This document shows positions 1 through 11,666 of a DNA stretch of 64,000 bases, in pieces. The notes below the pieces were generated by a model. It was given only the letters and a program-made list of their open reading frames with translations, was not told the DNA's origin and made no database searches. Within the stretch, counting starts at the first letter, position 1, and each line of letters starts with the position of its first letter. Origin of the DNA: Sphagnum compactum (taxonomy: Eukaryota; Bryophyta; Sphagnopsida; Sphagnales); assembly GCA_965153455.1 (NCBI GenBank), contig OZ234494.1, forward strand, positions 16,926,001-16,990,000. Direction: 5' to 3'. The position numbers and the translations under genes are program-made.

Positions 1-135
1 CATTCAAATGCACACTTGCACTTTCCCCTAAGTTCACATGCGGTTAAAATTCTGACCCAACCCCAATCAAAAGCATGATCAGGCACCAAATAAAGAGGAA
101 CTGCCAGCCATCTAACCTAACTTGCAGTGATGTAC

Positions 136-3100
136 CTCAGCATCATGACTGTAACCATTGCTAACATTGAAATTATCCTGCACAAGCTTTTTTGTATGCT
201 CGATCATCTGTCGACCTGTCAATGTAAAATTACCTACTTGAATAATGCACAACAAGGAATCCATCCACATTACAAATTCAGGCTGCAAACAAAGCAACTA
301 GCTTCACCATTGGGAAGTACAACATGCCAGCTTACTTTTGTGAAACCTAACCTTTTGGTCACTGTATAGCAATCTCACATCTCATAGAGCAGCTGGTGCA
401 TGAGGGGATACTATAGCCAAGATTAAGAAATTTTACCAAAGCTGGTAACACTGGAAGAAATTTCCAAACATGGCAGCTGCCCAATTGTTGCCCCAGTAAA
501 TCCATATACTGAGTTTGCACTAACCTGAATTTCAACCAAACAATAAGAAGTGAATGGACATGTTTCTACTACAGAAGTCCTGAGTTTCATAGCTTTCAGT
601 AGCTTATTATGATGCCATCTCCAGCCCACTTATAATCTTCACTTTGACAGTCAGGATACTGATGAGATACCAAACTAAAAATGTGTAAGAAAAATATTCC
701 CATCTCAACTCTGTTTCTTGACATTGTTGTCACCAAGTAAAGAGCAGCCAAGAAGGGTAAACTCATACACACATACCTTGAGGGCAAGTTGCCGACCATC
801 AAGGACAGCTTTCTCCAGTGGATCTGTTGCTTCCTGTGATCCAGGAAATTTGCACCAATGATAAGAGACTCTCGATCTGACTTTGTGGCTTTATCACTAG
901 CCTGTCTTTGGTCAACACTATGGCCCAACTAAGGCCCATGCATAAAATTCTGTATGATCACCAATGGCAAAAACCAATTACAAGGAATCCTCAGACATCA
1001 GATTGGACTTCTGCTCGTGAAGAACATCAATGACTGCCAGCTGAATCAAAGGAAAATGACCAGCCATAAATTGCTGTTCTTCTGGTTAGCCAAGAATCCT
1101 ACCTTCAAATCAGCTTTGGCTCGCTTGCGAGCTGCCAGTAACTCTTCAAGGATCTCTGGCAATATTCCCTACAAGAATGAGAAGAGTTCTTGTTGGTCAG
1201 GTAGGGAATAGATAATTAGAGAGTGGAACCCAACATAAGGGACCATCACAAAAGCTGTAGTGTGAAAGAAATGAAGTTAGAATGATGCAAAGGAAGGAGC
1301 AACTCATCAAGTCTTGTATCCCTCAAACATGAGGACAAAGACAAGAAAGAGAAACTCCTATGAACAGATCCTTTTCATGCCAAAAATGCTCAGAGGCTCA
1401 CAAGAGAACACAAAGTTTAACCACAACCTGTTGGGGACCCCAACCCAGAGAAAGTATAATATTCATAAGTACTTAGAACTTCTCCATACTTACAATTGAA
1501 GGCAACCTCAATAGAATTGAGAGATGGCCAGAAAATGAAAATACAGAGGTTTCAGCCAACAGGATTACCCAACCCCTAAGGACAAAGAAAACAAATGCAA
1601 AAAACTGAGGAGCTGTTTCAGAACCAGTGACAGTCACATAAACATTCAGAGACCTTCAACAGCAACATGTACATCACTAACTAGGTAGCATAACATTCCC
1701 ACTGACTTCATCAGCTCTCAGCAGTGGCTGGAGGTTAATGTCATACATGTTAAACCAATGTAATGAGAAGATTCAACAAAACCAGATGGAGAAGGAGAAG
1801 ACCAATGAAAGTAAGAAAAAAGAGGGACAGAAAAAGAAAAAAAAGAACCAAACATGAAAATCAGAAGAAAAAAAGAGAAAAAAAGAGCATGACCTTGTAA
1901 GAAAAAAGTGGGCTTTCTAAAAGGACCTGTTTAGGATTAATAAGGTCCTTCAAATCATCATTCTCAAGATTCCATATGCAGAAACAGCACACTGAAAACG
2001 TTCTTGTTCAGCAAACCTCCAGTTCAATCCAATATAAAATTTGAATAGTACATTGTCTCCATAGAAGACCATTCAACATGTACCTTTTCAAGTGTGGGTT
2101 TGACAAATATTTCACCAGATGGTGTCTTTGTCACACTTTCTGTGGGCAGGTTGAGCTTGTGCTGGTCTTCAGCTCTCACCTGCTCCAATGGCCAGTTTTG
2201 TAGTCAGGTGATGACCAAAGCATATGCATGTTCTAAAATTGGAAAAGGAAAGAGAATCGTATGCATATACCATTCTCCAGGCATTCAGAATGCTTGCAAG
2301 TTCAGGAAAGTGAAAAAAATCCCTTGCTAACAGTAAGGTAGCCATCAATGAAGCATACCAGGGTGCAGTAACAAAGGTTGTAGGCCATCATAATGGATGG
2401 ATACAGTGAAGCAAAATCAAGCGTTGCAATTGGTTTCTCATAGAACCCAGACTTCGCCTCCAAGACCTTGGCATTGAAACAGATGAGCAGAGTTAGAATC
2501 CCTACATCCTACTGATGCTGATATGGGCAGATAAAGAGGAGACGAACAAAGACATAAAGTACTCACAGTGGCCCCTTCAAAGCTCTCTCCTTGTCCAGCT
2601 CCTTGAGCTTTCATATTTGGCACTAAAAGTCCACGCTGCTTGGATTTTCTCAAAATTTGTGATAGAACCTGCATGTGGAAAACCATTACCCTTCAGTACT
2701 ACCCAAGGGCAGCCTAATGACAATTTCCAGAGTATCTGTTGCAGGAAATTAGATTCTTGAAATGATATGCAAGATCAGAAACTGAATTTACAAGATCATG
2801 ACTGATGTCTCAAGACATATATCAAGATGCTATATATGAGATCTTTCTTACATCACCTTTATGCTTTGACCTCGGGCAAGAAGGAAGGAAATAGGAACAC
2901 CCGTGACACGTGCCATCTCAACATAGTTGTACACATACATCAGCTTGTCCAGTAACCTTTGTGGAAGATAGGCATCCTGTAGGTGGATCAACACACAATA
3001 CCCCATGCAAACACAGAGGAGAGGATAAGCCCTGCAACTCATGAAGTCAAATAACAAGCTCAGAATAGGAATCTATGAAAGATAGTGATGGCAAGAGATC

Positions 3101-6100
3101 AGCATCAAGCAGAACCATTAACAAGTGGCACACCTTAAGACAGTAAACAGCCAATCTCCGTCGTGTTTCTGGGTTGCCATTTTGCAAGTCAGATATAATT
3201 GAGTGGTGGACATCCTCCTTCTGCTCTCAAAATGCCAAAACAATTCTCCATGTGAAAAGAATCATACACTCCTATGGTCCCTCCATTCATATATCCTTCA
3301 TGCAGCTGACATCCTGACACCTAGATGTTAATCTTGTCAGCAGTAAGCAATCAAATGAAGACAGAACAGGGGAGGGGAGAGTGGGTGTGGGGGAGATTGT
3401 CAGACCTGCTCTCCAAGAAAGTGGGCGGACACAGAGTTCAAGGAATAGGAGCTAAGCTTGTAATCCCTTTGCATTGCCTACATGCACATCTTCATGTTGA
3501 TTATTATCTTGACAATAGTCCATGGACAACACCCACTCAAAAAAACCAAGACACTGAAAATGGTACAAGATGCTGATTCCAAGGCCCACCTGAAGAAGAT
3601 CAAATTGAACACGCCCTTCAATGGTCACTTCTTTACTCTCTCTGATGCCATATTGCCTGCACAGAATGAGGCATGCAGGTGGAATAAGCAACTCCACAAT
3701 ACAACATGGCTATTTTCCATGGCAAGATTTTGCCTTATCAATTGATTCCTTACTTCCTGCTCGAAGGATTGCATTACGATGATCAACGACCGTGATGTGA
3801 CACAGGTGCATAGTTAGTTCCAAATCATGCACTTGGAACAACAGCAGACAGACATCTAACTATAGTAATATAACTGCAAAGGATTAGCCTGTACCTTGAT
3901 GAGAATGACGTATCCCTGATCCGAAGGCGGCTGTTTCTAATACGACCAAGTATAGGGAACTCATTCACTTTCAGAGTCTCAGCTCTCTGTGAGGGAAAAG
4001 CAACACCAAACACAATGGAACCAGAGGAGAATGATTCAAGATTGAAACTTCATCAAATCAAATGAAGACATGGGCATTACTATGGTCAGACAGGGCAAAA
4101 GTTGGAGAGAACTAACAGTAGAGCTGAACCTGAAATAGCTAGGGGGCTGAAAACACCTCAAAGAGCAACTTGCATGCTATATGTGTTTGAAGAGTTGATT
4201 GACAATTGAGAGCAGTCTACTGAAGCAGCAGTTACAGGAAACAAGAACAGCTCTAAACACAGAGTTACATGGTATACCTCAATTAGATAGGGCAAATCAA
4301 ACTTGCAGATGTTGTAACCAATTATGACATCTGGATCCACCTCCCTAACCAAATCCTGCAGACCCATAAGGCAACATGACTCTGGAGGCCATGCAAAAAA
4401 TGGGCACCTCTGCTCTACACAAGACTTGTTGCTTTTGCAGAAGTGATAAATCAAGATTTCATTCAAAAAACTTCATACCATTTGCAACAAATTCCAAGAT
4501 GACCATTACATAACCATATAACAAACTGGCTAAGGACAAGGTCTTTGTTGCCAGAGTGACACATAGATATTGAGGCATCCATTAAACTGAAAAGGGCTGC
4601 AAGATGCAGATGACTGCTGGGAAGACTTATCTTGCACTTACCCTCCATGCAAGCAGAACTTCTCTCTCAGAGTCAAAAGACATGACACTGGCCCCAACAA
4701 TAGGTGAACATGATTTGAGAGTCATCACATTCCGCACCATTGGTTTCTGCTCCCCCTGCACAGTCACCAGATTGGCAATCTGGCACCAACACCAATTAGC
4801 AATCTCGAGAACTCCAGATTCTTCCAAGTGCCTTTAACGTTACAGTCCCCTAATAGTACTTGTGAAAAGAAGGCCATCAATGCACTACAGAGATCAAGCA
4901 AACTGAAATCCTAATCTAAACTACTCCTTGGATTGGGCACTGCATAACTTTTAAGAATTTGTATTTCTAAGATCAAAGATCCATGTTGTTAATGGTCCTC
5001 TTTGTGTGCAATAAAGCCAATGGAACTGATAACTACTGACGTACAGATAATTTATGACAAAGAAACAAGTTGGACATAACTGTGGATGCAATTGAGAGTA
5101 TGTGTGTCCACAGAAAGGCACCCAAAGTAACTAGAAGTACCTGAATAACAGGATCCTGCTCTGGTTCTGGAAAATGACCCTTCCTTCCTGCACACTCAAT
5201 GTCAAAGCTCAAAATTCGAAATGGTGCCAGCTTTGAATACTGACCAACAGGACGGTGGCTGATCAGCTTGCTGTATCTGTATGTGTTGTTAAGAAACCCA
5301 TAACTCTGGAATTCAAACAGTGTTATTGCAGACCCTACAACCAGTGAAGTCCTACATACAAGCATGGAATTGTGCATCTGGGACTTGGATACAGAACATC
5401 AACATCCAGCTGGCAGTAAGACTTTCGGGTCTGACTGTCCTTGTAGCTTCCAGCTGGAAGTTCAATCCAGTTGCCACCAACAACATCACAATCAATCATG
5501 AATCGTAATGCAAATAACACGTTGCTTTCATATGTTAAGAAGCATCTTTGGCCCAACCCTTCTATATTGATGCCTCTTTCAAGAATACCTGCAACCATGA
5601 AAACTCAAAAACTCCTTCAGTGTCTCAGCTTGCACACTAATTGAGACAATAGGCACAACAAGATTGGGCACCTTACAAGCACAGGAAAGACAGAAAGACT
5701 GCCTAAGCTCTTGTGCAACACTACATCCAGAGAAACAGGTAAAGATTACTGTGCGAGTATTTTGCTGATTCAATGAGGCTGAATGGAATGAACTATCTAG
5801 TAACTATCTACCAAATGGATTATCCTAGATAGTTACTGTGCTGAGTCATTCATTGACTCTTACTATCCACCAAATGGCTTTAAAGAAATGCAGCCAACCA
5901 TGAGAAGTGCTTTCTGTTGTGTAGAGGAAGCCATTTTTCCAATTTCTCAGAGAAAAGAGACACAAATTTGAAATAAAAAGTCCTATGCATTACTTCTGCC
6001 AACTTTTGAAATACCTAGACTGGAAACCCTGGACCTCCACATAAAAGCAGGGCGGCAGGAAGAACACTGCTCATTGTACCAGTATAATACCTCTGCATCC

Positions 6101-8203
6101 AGCAACCATGGTAGGGAGCCCAACAAAAATCTTCAGGAAGGACCGAGCCTTTTGAACTTGGAAATACATGAGGCTACGCTTCTGAACAATCTCAATCTTG
6201 GTGATGAACAACTGTGATCTACTATTCCTGTTGGCCTCTCGCATGCGTGACTGTGCCCCCTCAACAAAATTAGCAGTCAGTACCTTATCAGCAGGTAGTC
6301 CACGAATTATACTTCATCTCAACAGCTGCCACATGGCACTGTGTAGCAAGCACAACCTAGAGCAAAATCATAGGTCACATTTGCAGATTCAGCATTACCA
6401 TTGCTTACACAGATGATGTGTAACCCTCCTCACCTCAAGTGTGCTCCTAAACTTGGGGACATCATCCGGGCCAATACCATCAAGGCAGCTGATGTAGAAG
6501 TAGGGCTCAAACCCATGCACATGACAACAAACACTGTTTCCTGCCCACCACAATCAAGTCCCAATCAAGCAGGAGAATCAAAATGAAATCAACCAATGAT
6601 GTGGGAGAGTAGGGAGACAGTAGACCAGGAGAGATCAACAATGTGAAGAAAGGAGAATTCAACGAGGAAGAACCAATTACAGACAGCATTTCTTAAACCC
6701 TATGGCCCTTTACAGTACACTGATAGATATCGAGATGCAGCATTTACCATCTTGAGTTACTCCAAACATGCGCAAGACTGCAGCTGGTCCACTCCTATTG
6801 GGGCACAATTCTTTGTGACTTTCTCCCACCACATAATCTATTTCCAGCTGCTGAAACACTGCCATACCAACTTCAGCTAGTCAGTTTCAAAAATCCATGC
6901 TCAAGGAAAAACCAATAACAGCAACAAGAAGGGAGACAGGAGGCCATTGACAGTTTGCTCCAATATTGGACAACCTCTCTTCCCTGCACACTTACACACA
7001 GCTCATGAAATTTATAATCACCGCACAAAACTCAGCAACAATCACCAGATTTCCTTTTCAATGTCTCTTGGCAAAATTATAATCACCCCACAAAACTCAG
7101 GAACAATCACTTGATTTCCTTTTCAATGTCTCTTGGAAAATTTATAATCACCCCGAAACTCAGCAACAATCATCAGATTTTGTTTTCAATGTCTCTTGGA
7201 AAATGCAAAATAATTACTGGTTATGTATGGAGGAAATGGAAAAGGAAGGAAAAAGGCAAAAATAGGTGACAAAGAAGATGCACGGCCTAGCACTAAGGTA
7301 GAAGCTGCAATGCTAAAGAAGAGTGACACCATATCCGCCAAAGAGCAGAACTAAATGTCTCTTCTTCTCCATAAGGACTTCTGGCTCCTTGTTGGAGGTA
7401 CATGTTTATCAATCATGCACAGCATCAACCAGTCAAGTGATGGCTGAAACATTCCCTTGTAAACTCCCCAGCACTTCACAGTCCAAGAGGAATTGTGGCT
7501 GATTCAGTAGCCCACCCTATGGCTGGATTCATAGTCATGGGTGGCACTGTGCATGCAGGTAACCCAATTGGCCATGAGCCCTAAGCAATATATATATATA
7601 TGAGATTGCAGAGAAAATTCTTCAATAAAACGTTGAGGGTAACACTACAATAAGTCCGGGCATACCCTAATGATCAAAAAGTGTCAGACCATCACCTTCA
7701 TCATGAATTGCAGTGACAAGCTGCCATGACTTCTCAGGAATTTCATCAGCTTCCAATGGAGAGTGTAGATAAGTATCAGTGATCCGTGCACAATTTCAGG
7801 CAAATCATTATTGAGACATCTGTTTCCTGAGTTTATGTAGCATTTCTGGAAGCACTAGGGAGACTCAACCATGACTTTGGCTAGCATCCAAGGGACATGA
7901 ACCCTACCCAATAGAGAGAGTATCGGCTTCATGGATGACGAAGACGGTGTACGTACCAATGCTATGCGCTTGAGGGTCGAAATTTGCCACAGCTGGTCGT
8001 CTCCATCTCGCCAATTGTGACGCCAAATTCACGTTCCCAAACTCATGGAGCTCCTCGTCGCGCAAAAGAGTTTCTTCAAGAAACACGTCCTCGTCTTCCT
8101 CGTCCATCGGCTCCGCAGGGAGGACTGGGGGTCCGTTAGTAGCTTGCAACCGTTTCGACGGAGGCAAATTAGTCGCCACACCATTTCTCCTCTTGGGATC
8201 CAT
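136..8203 (-). CDS. POLD1: DNA polymerase delta catalytic subunit, 5' part (20 exons, 3' end off window)
   Basis: Family-B replicative polymerase that synthesises and proofreads the lagging strand in the nucleus. Exons: 8203-7957, 6858-6748, 6540-6434, 6250-6091, 5588-5393, 5276-5141, 4779-4642, 4355-4278, 3986-3895, 3656-3590, 3477-3406, 3220-3134, 2976-2857, 2668-2567, 2466-2359, 2179-2084, 1168-1103, 833-777, 524-437, 215-136. All phases close and give 736 codons. Start is MDPKRRNG, followed by an acidic FLEETLL stretch as in plant homologues. Exonuclease motifs are intact: Exo I FDIECAG (D299, E301), Exo [12 protein letters not shown] (D385), Exo III YCLKD (D498). Polymerase motif [10 protein letters not shown] (D588) and motif [13 protein letters not shown] (about 680-690) are present. 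Motif C (YGDTDS), the thumb and the C-terminal cysteine modules should lie left of base 136. Introns 1 (1.1 kb) and 16 (0.9 kb) carry repeats. Identification is secure; individual splice sites were chosen by frame and homology. Confidence 0.95.
1681..1733 (-). repeat. Degenerate dispersed element, copy C (POLD1 intron 16)
   Basis: Short match to copies A (7681-7790) and B (45825-45917) through the words CACTGCTGAGAGCTGATGA and GTCAGTGGGA on the minus strand. The match is short and could partly be chance. Confidence 0.4.
7011..7205. repeat. Three tandem copies of a 65-bp unit in POLD1 intron 1
   Basis: Copies begin near 7012, 7077 and 7142. Each reads roughly TTATAATCACC, CACAAAACTCAGCAACAATCA, then TTTTCAATGTCTCTTGG. 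The third copy is slightly shorter and more diverged. The array lies inside intron 1 and does not touch an exon. Confidence 0.9.
7681..7790 (-). repeat. Degenerate dispersed element, copy A (POLD1 intron 1)
   Basis: Aligns with 45825-45917 over about 90 bp at roughly two-thirds identity by eye, both in the minus orientation. A shorter match lies at 1681-1733 in intron 16. On the minus strand it reads in frame as [20 protein letters not shown]. It is not needed as a POLD1 exon because exons 1 and 2 join in phase without it. Family unknown; probably a transposon relic. Confidence 0.6.
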
Positions 8204-8286
8204 GTTGTGTGCCTGCGGCGCCCGCGACGACTAAAGATTTTTCAACAATCGTCGTTCTCGAGCTCGCCACTCTCGCTCACTTCTTA

Positions 8287-8295
8287 AAACCCTAA
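8287..8295 (-). promoter_or_regulatory. Telo-box upstream of POLD1
   Basis: AAACCCTAA on the plus strand, 84 bp upstream of the POLD1 start. Telo-boxes are common in plant promoters of replication, cell-cycle and translation genes. Function here is inferred from sequence and position only. Confidence 0.5.
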
Positions 8296-8438
8296 ACTCC
8301 AAAACCTCCTGTTTGACAACAACGCTTCGTGCCCACTTTCAAGTGGCTGCAACCCCTGTCTCTCTCAACCTTCGGTCTCCCTCTCACGGGTCTCTTCTTC
8401 ACATGCAATACGACCAAATGAATCTCCCTCCATTCCTT

Positions 8439-8447
8439 AAACCCTAA
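8439..8447 (-). promoter_or_regulatory. Second telo-box upstream of POLD1
   Basis: A second AAACCCTAA, about 150 bp further upstream than the first and in the same orientation. The pair makes chance occurrence less likely. Confidence 0.45.
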
Positions 8448-9152
8448 ACCCACCACAAAACCCAAAAATGAGAAAGAAAACAAAAAAACTCCTGAAACCC
8501 GCCTTGCTCTTCTCCTCAACAACAACGACCCAGCTCTCCCAAGAAGAAACAGAGACCACCCACCCCCAGCACTTGCAAGAGGATCTTGACAAGTCGAACA
8601 CAAAGAAACTCTACGACCACAAAACATTCACCTCATTGGCATAAAAGAATGTTCTATACAAAGATGAAGAGATGACGAATGAAAGGGAATCAAGGCCATG
8701 TACAAAGTCCAGATAACCGAAAGAGAGAGACACAGAGTGAGATGGATGCGTTTGCAGCGTCGCAAAATCGGTTGCGACGGGGGCGCTCTGAAAGTCACTC
8801 CCTCTCAAAGCAGGCAAGAAGACGGACTTCCCGCCATTTTCTGATGGATGAATTCTCCACCACTACAGTGACAGAAAACATGCCAACAAACCTGAATGGA
8901 TGATTTAGACAATCGTATTCGATGAGAACAATATTATGTACCCTGGATAATGCGCAAGAACCTGTCCATTCCGACACGTTAACAGTCTTTGCGAGGCCGA
9001 TTCTGCAACCCCCCAGATGACAATTTATCAATTCTTGAAACGTTTCTATGAGCCGATTATGACGATAGTGCTCGGCATGTGCTGAATTACAAACATACAT
9101 TCTGCTACAAAAGCATTTTCTATGTTTTAACAGATATTTAATACTATGGCAG

Positions 9153-9230
9153 AACCGGCCTCTAAATATACCCAGATGGAAAACATAGTTTAACCGGCCT
9201 CTAAATATACCCAGATGGAAAACATAGTTT
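9153..9230. repeat. 39-bp perfect tandem duplication
   Basis: The unit starting AACCGGCCTCTAAATATACC occurs at 9153-9191 and again at 9192-9230 with no visible difference. It lies about 500 bp upstream of the elongase start, in the divergent promoter region. The lack of divergence suggests a recent event. Confidence 0.95.
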
Positions 9231-9582
9231 AAGCCTCTGTATTATTTCGACCAATCAACGTAGCTGACAGAAACGAGATGCCGAAATGAGTCGCACCTGG
9301 CTTAAAATGTTCCAGCGCCAGGTGCGGGTCGTGGTGGCGAAGAGACACACGCTCGCTGGATCCTCCATCTCCCCGCACAGACATCGCAGCAAAATTTGCG
9401 GATCCCACAAAACAAACCAGCCATCGATCGCGTCGCTCGCCTCCTCTCTTGTTGTAGCTTCTTAGTTGCTGCCCGCTCAAACTTTGTTTTTTACGCCGCT
9501 GTTTTCGGAGAACTGTAGTATTCGGGCAAAAACAAAATCCCCAAAAAAAGATAAATAAATGTGTTTTTCTTTCTAAGTTTAT

Positions 9583-9620
9583 TTCTTTTCCCCTCTTTCT
9601 CTCTCTCTGTCTCTCTCTCG
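9583..9620 (+). promoter_or_regulatory. CT-rich 5' leader tract of the elongase gene
   Basis: A run of CT dinucleotides and pyrimidines that ends about 105 bp before the elongase start codon. Such tracts are typical of plant 5' leaders and core promoters. The transcription start cannot be fixed from sequence. Confidence 0.45.
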
Positions 9621-9726
9621 GAGTGTTGGGTTGGTGTTTGTTCTTATTTTGTTTCCTGTTGATAGCTCTGGTCTGTTTGGGAGCTTTAAGGTTACTGAAG
9701 CTTTGGGGTACGTTCTCTTTCCGAAC

Positions 9727-11666
9727 ATGGAGATGGTGGAAGGAGTATGGCGGGCGTTAGATACTAGAGTGACGCAAGGGGTATGGAATTTGTTGCGGAA
9801 TGTGATGGGGGTGGAGCTCACAGGGACGCCAACGACCAAAGGGTTGCCTTTGATAGATAGCCCGACTCCCATAGTGTTGGCGATGACGCTCTACTTGTTG
9901 TGTGTCGTTGCGGGGTTGCTGTGGATCAAGGCTTTCAACCTCAAGCCACGAGCCCAGGAACCGGCGCCGTTGCAGGCCTTGGTGCTGCTGCATAACCTAT
10001 TTTGCTTCTTCCTCAGCCTGTACATGTGCGTGGGCGTCGTCTATCAGGCCATTCTCAACAGGTATGTCTTCTTTTCAGTAGCTTTGCAATACATACATTT
10101 TTTGGAACAAGGTTTCACCGGCCATTTCACAGAGTACTGGCTAATAACCTGAGCTGCAAAAATGGTCCAAGGGATTGCAAGAATCTCAAGAGCCTTTCAG
10201 AGATTTATGCTTGCGCAGATGGCTTCATGGCTTAGGTGCAATCTTGGCTGTACAGGTACACTCTCTGGGGCAATGCTTATAATCCGAAGCAAACTGAGGT
10301 AGGCCTGTCTTCTCTCACTTCTGTTGCTGCAAAGCACAATCCTTGAATATAAAACAGATGAAATCATCATGCGGAGTTCATCAATTTTCAGCATGCTGGA
10401 AATGCATAGCAAATACGTATATCATTGATGGAGGGTAGTCTCACTTGGGTTGCCAACAAACAATTCACATAGCTTGCTTTGCTGATGAATGATTCACACT
10501 GTTGATATGCAATGTGATTTCAGATGGCGATTCTCGTGTACATGTTCTACATGTCAAAATATGTTGAATTCATGGATACTGTAAGAGCTTCATCCTTTGA
10601 AGTTACTTGTTGCTTTGTTTCAATGTTGAATCTGGTGTGTATCATCACCATGTGTCTCTCTTCAAACCCTGTCTCCAAGGCAATACCAGTGTTGTTGTTG
10701 CTTTGCATCTGAGCTCCACTTTGAGGTTGCTTGAGGGTTTGCAGATAATCATGGTGCTAAAGCGAAACACACGGCAGATCACGTTTCTTCATGTCTACCA
10801 TCACTCCTCCATTGCCCTCATTTGGTGGATTATTGCATATCATGCCCCTGGTGGTGAAGGTATGCCAGATTGCTCCAATTCATTATGAAATGCTTCAAAG
10901 TGAAGTGCCCCTTTCTTACCTCTGTGTCAGACTCCACACGTGTTTGAATCTAGTTTAGATATTTCTGTTCTGATTTTGGGGTTTGTAGTACAGTTTTATG
11001 ATATTTCACTGATCTAATGTAAACTCTTTGTTTGTTGTGCAGCATACTTTTCAGCTGCACTGAACTCTGGAGTGCATGTCTTCATGTACTTGTACTACTT
11101 CTTGGCAGCTGTTCTGCGGGGTAATGAAAAGGTTCGCCGCAAGTATCTCTTTTGGGGCAAGTAAGTACTGAGGACACAGCCATAAACACTTCCCCTTCAG
11201 TTGAGGTTTCAGGTAATTCTCAGTCCCATATGAAGACAAATGCCAGCAAAATTGACTAAGGTTGTGTGGATGGCAACATCACAGGTACTTGACACAACTG
11301 CAAATGTTCCAGTTCATGCTCAACCTGGTGCAGGCTTACTACGACCGCAAAATTCATGCACCATATCCACCTTTCTTGATCTCAGTGCGCTTCATATCCC
11401 TTACATTTGCATGTCTTCTAACCCTTTACACTGCAGTAGTTCCTAGCCATCACTTGAGTTTTGGTTCTTAATTTGTTGCTAGCATTTTTGCATTGCAGTG
11501 CAAAGGAGATTGGCAGTTGTTAGGGGACTAACAAGAGTTTTCTGTGGGCTCGCAGATTTTGTTCTACTACATGATTTCTTTACTGGTTCTATTTGCCAAT
11601 TTCTATGTGCACAAGTATGTGATGTCATCTTCAAAAGGAAACCAAAAGGCAAAAAAGGCAGAATGA
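9727..11666 (+). CDS. ELO-type polyunsaturated fatty-acid elongase (3-ketoacyl-CoA synthase), 7 exons
   Basis: Condenses malonyl-CoA with an acyl-CoA in the endoplasmic reticulum, the first step of two-carbon elongation. Exons: 9727-10061, 10256-10298, 10524-10580, 10745-10859, 11043-11160, 11285-11384, 11556-11666; 292 residues, close to the 290 of moss PSE1. The histidine box HVYHH is at 161-165, preceded by KRNTRQITFL. YMSKYVEFMDT is near 135-145, and a LQMFQFMLN block follows. Hydrophobic spans are visible near 48-68 and 83-105, with others further on. The C-terminus KKAE fits a KKXX ER-retrieval signal. The start at 9727 aligns with moss homologues; an upstream in-frame ATG at 9631 would add 32 hydrophobic residues and is less likely. 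This family is used for arachidonate and EPA synthesis in mosses and liverworts, so a C18 delta-6 PUFA substrate is plausible but inferred. Confidence 0.95.

Larger units (their letters stand above)
8204..9726. other. Divergent intergenic region between POLD1 and the elongase
   Basis: About 1.5 kb between two head-to-head start codons, probably containing both promoters and 5' leaders. It holds two telo-boxes on the POLD1 side, a TTCCCGCC word at 8828-8835 that differs by one base from an E2F site, a 39-bp tandem duplication at 9153-9230, and a pyrimidine-rich leader just before the elongase start. Small open frames here have no recognisable content and were not called. Confidence 0.7.

Noticed and set aside
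7681-7790. Open stretch in POLD1 intron 1 as an extra coding exon
   Set aside because: Exons 1 and 2 join in phase to give the conserved plant sequence without it, it runs into a stop, and a diverged copy exists 38 kb away.
8292-8903. Small open frames on both strands in the POLD1/elongase promoter region
   Set aside because: No conserved content, and they overlap telo-boxes and likely leaders.
9631-9726. Upstream ATG of the elongase as the true start
   Set aside because: It would add a hydrophobic, unconserved leader; the ATG at 9727 matches the start of moss homologues.
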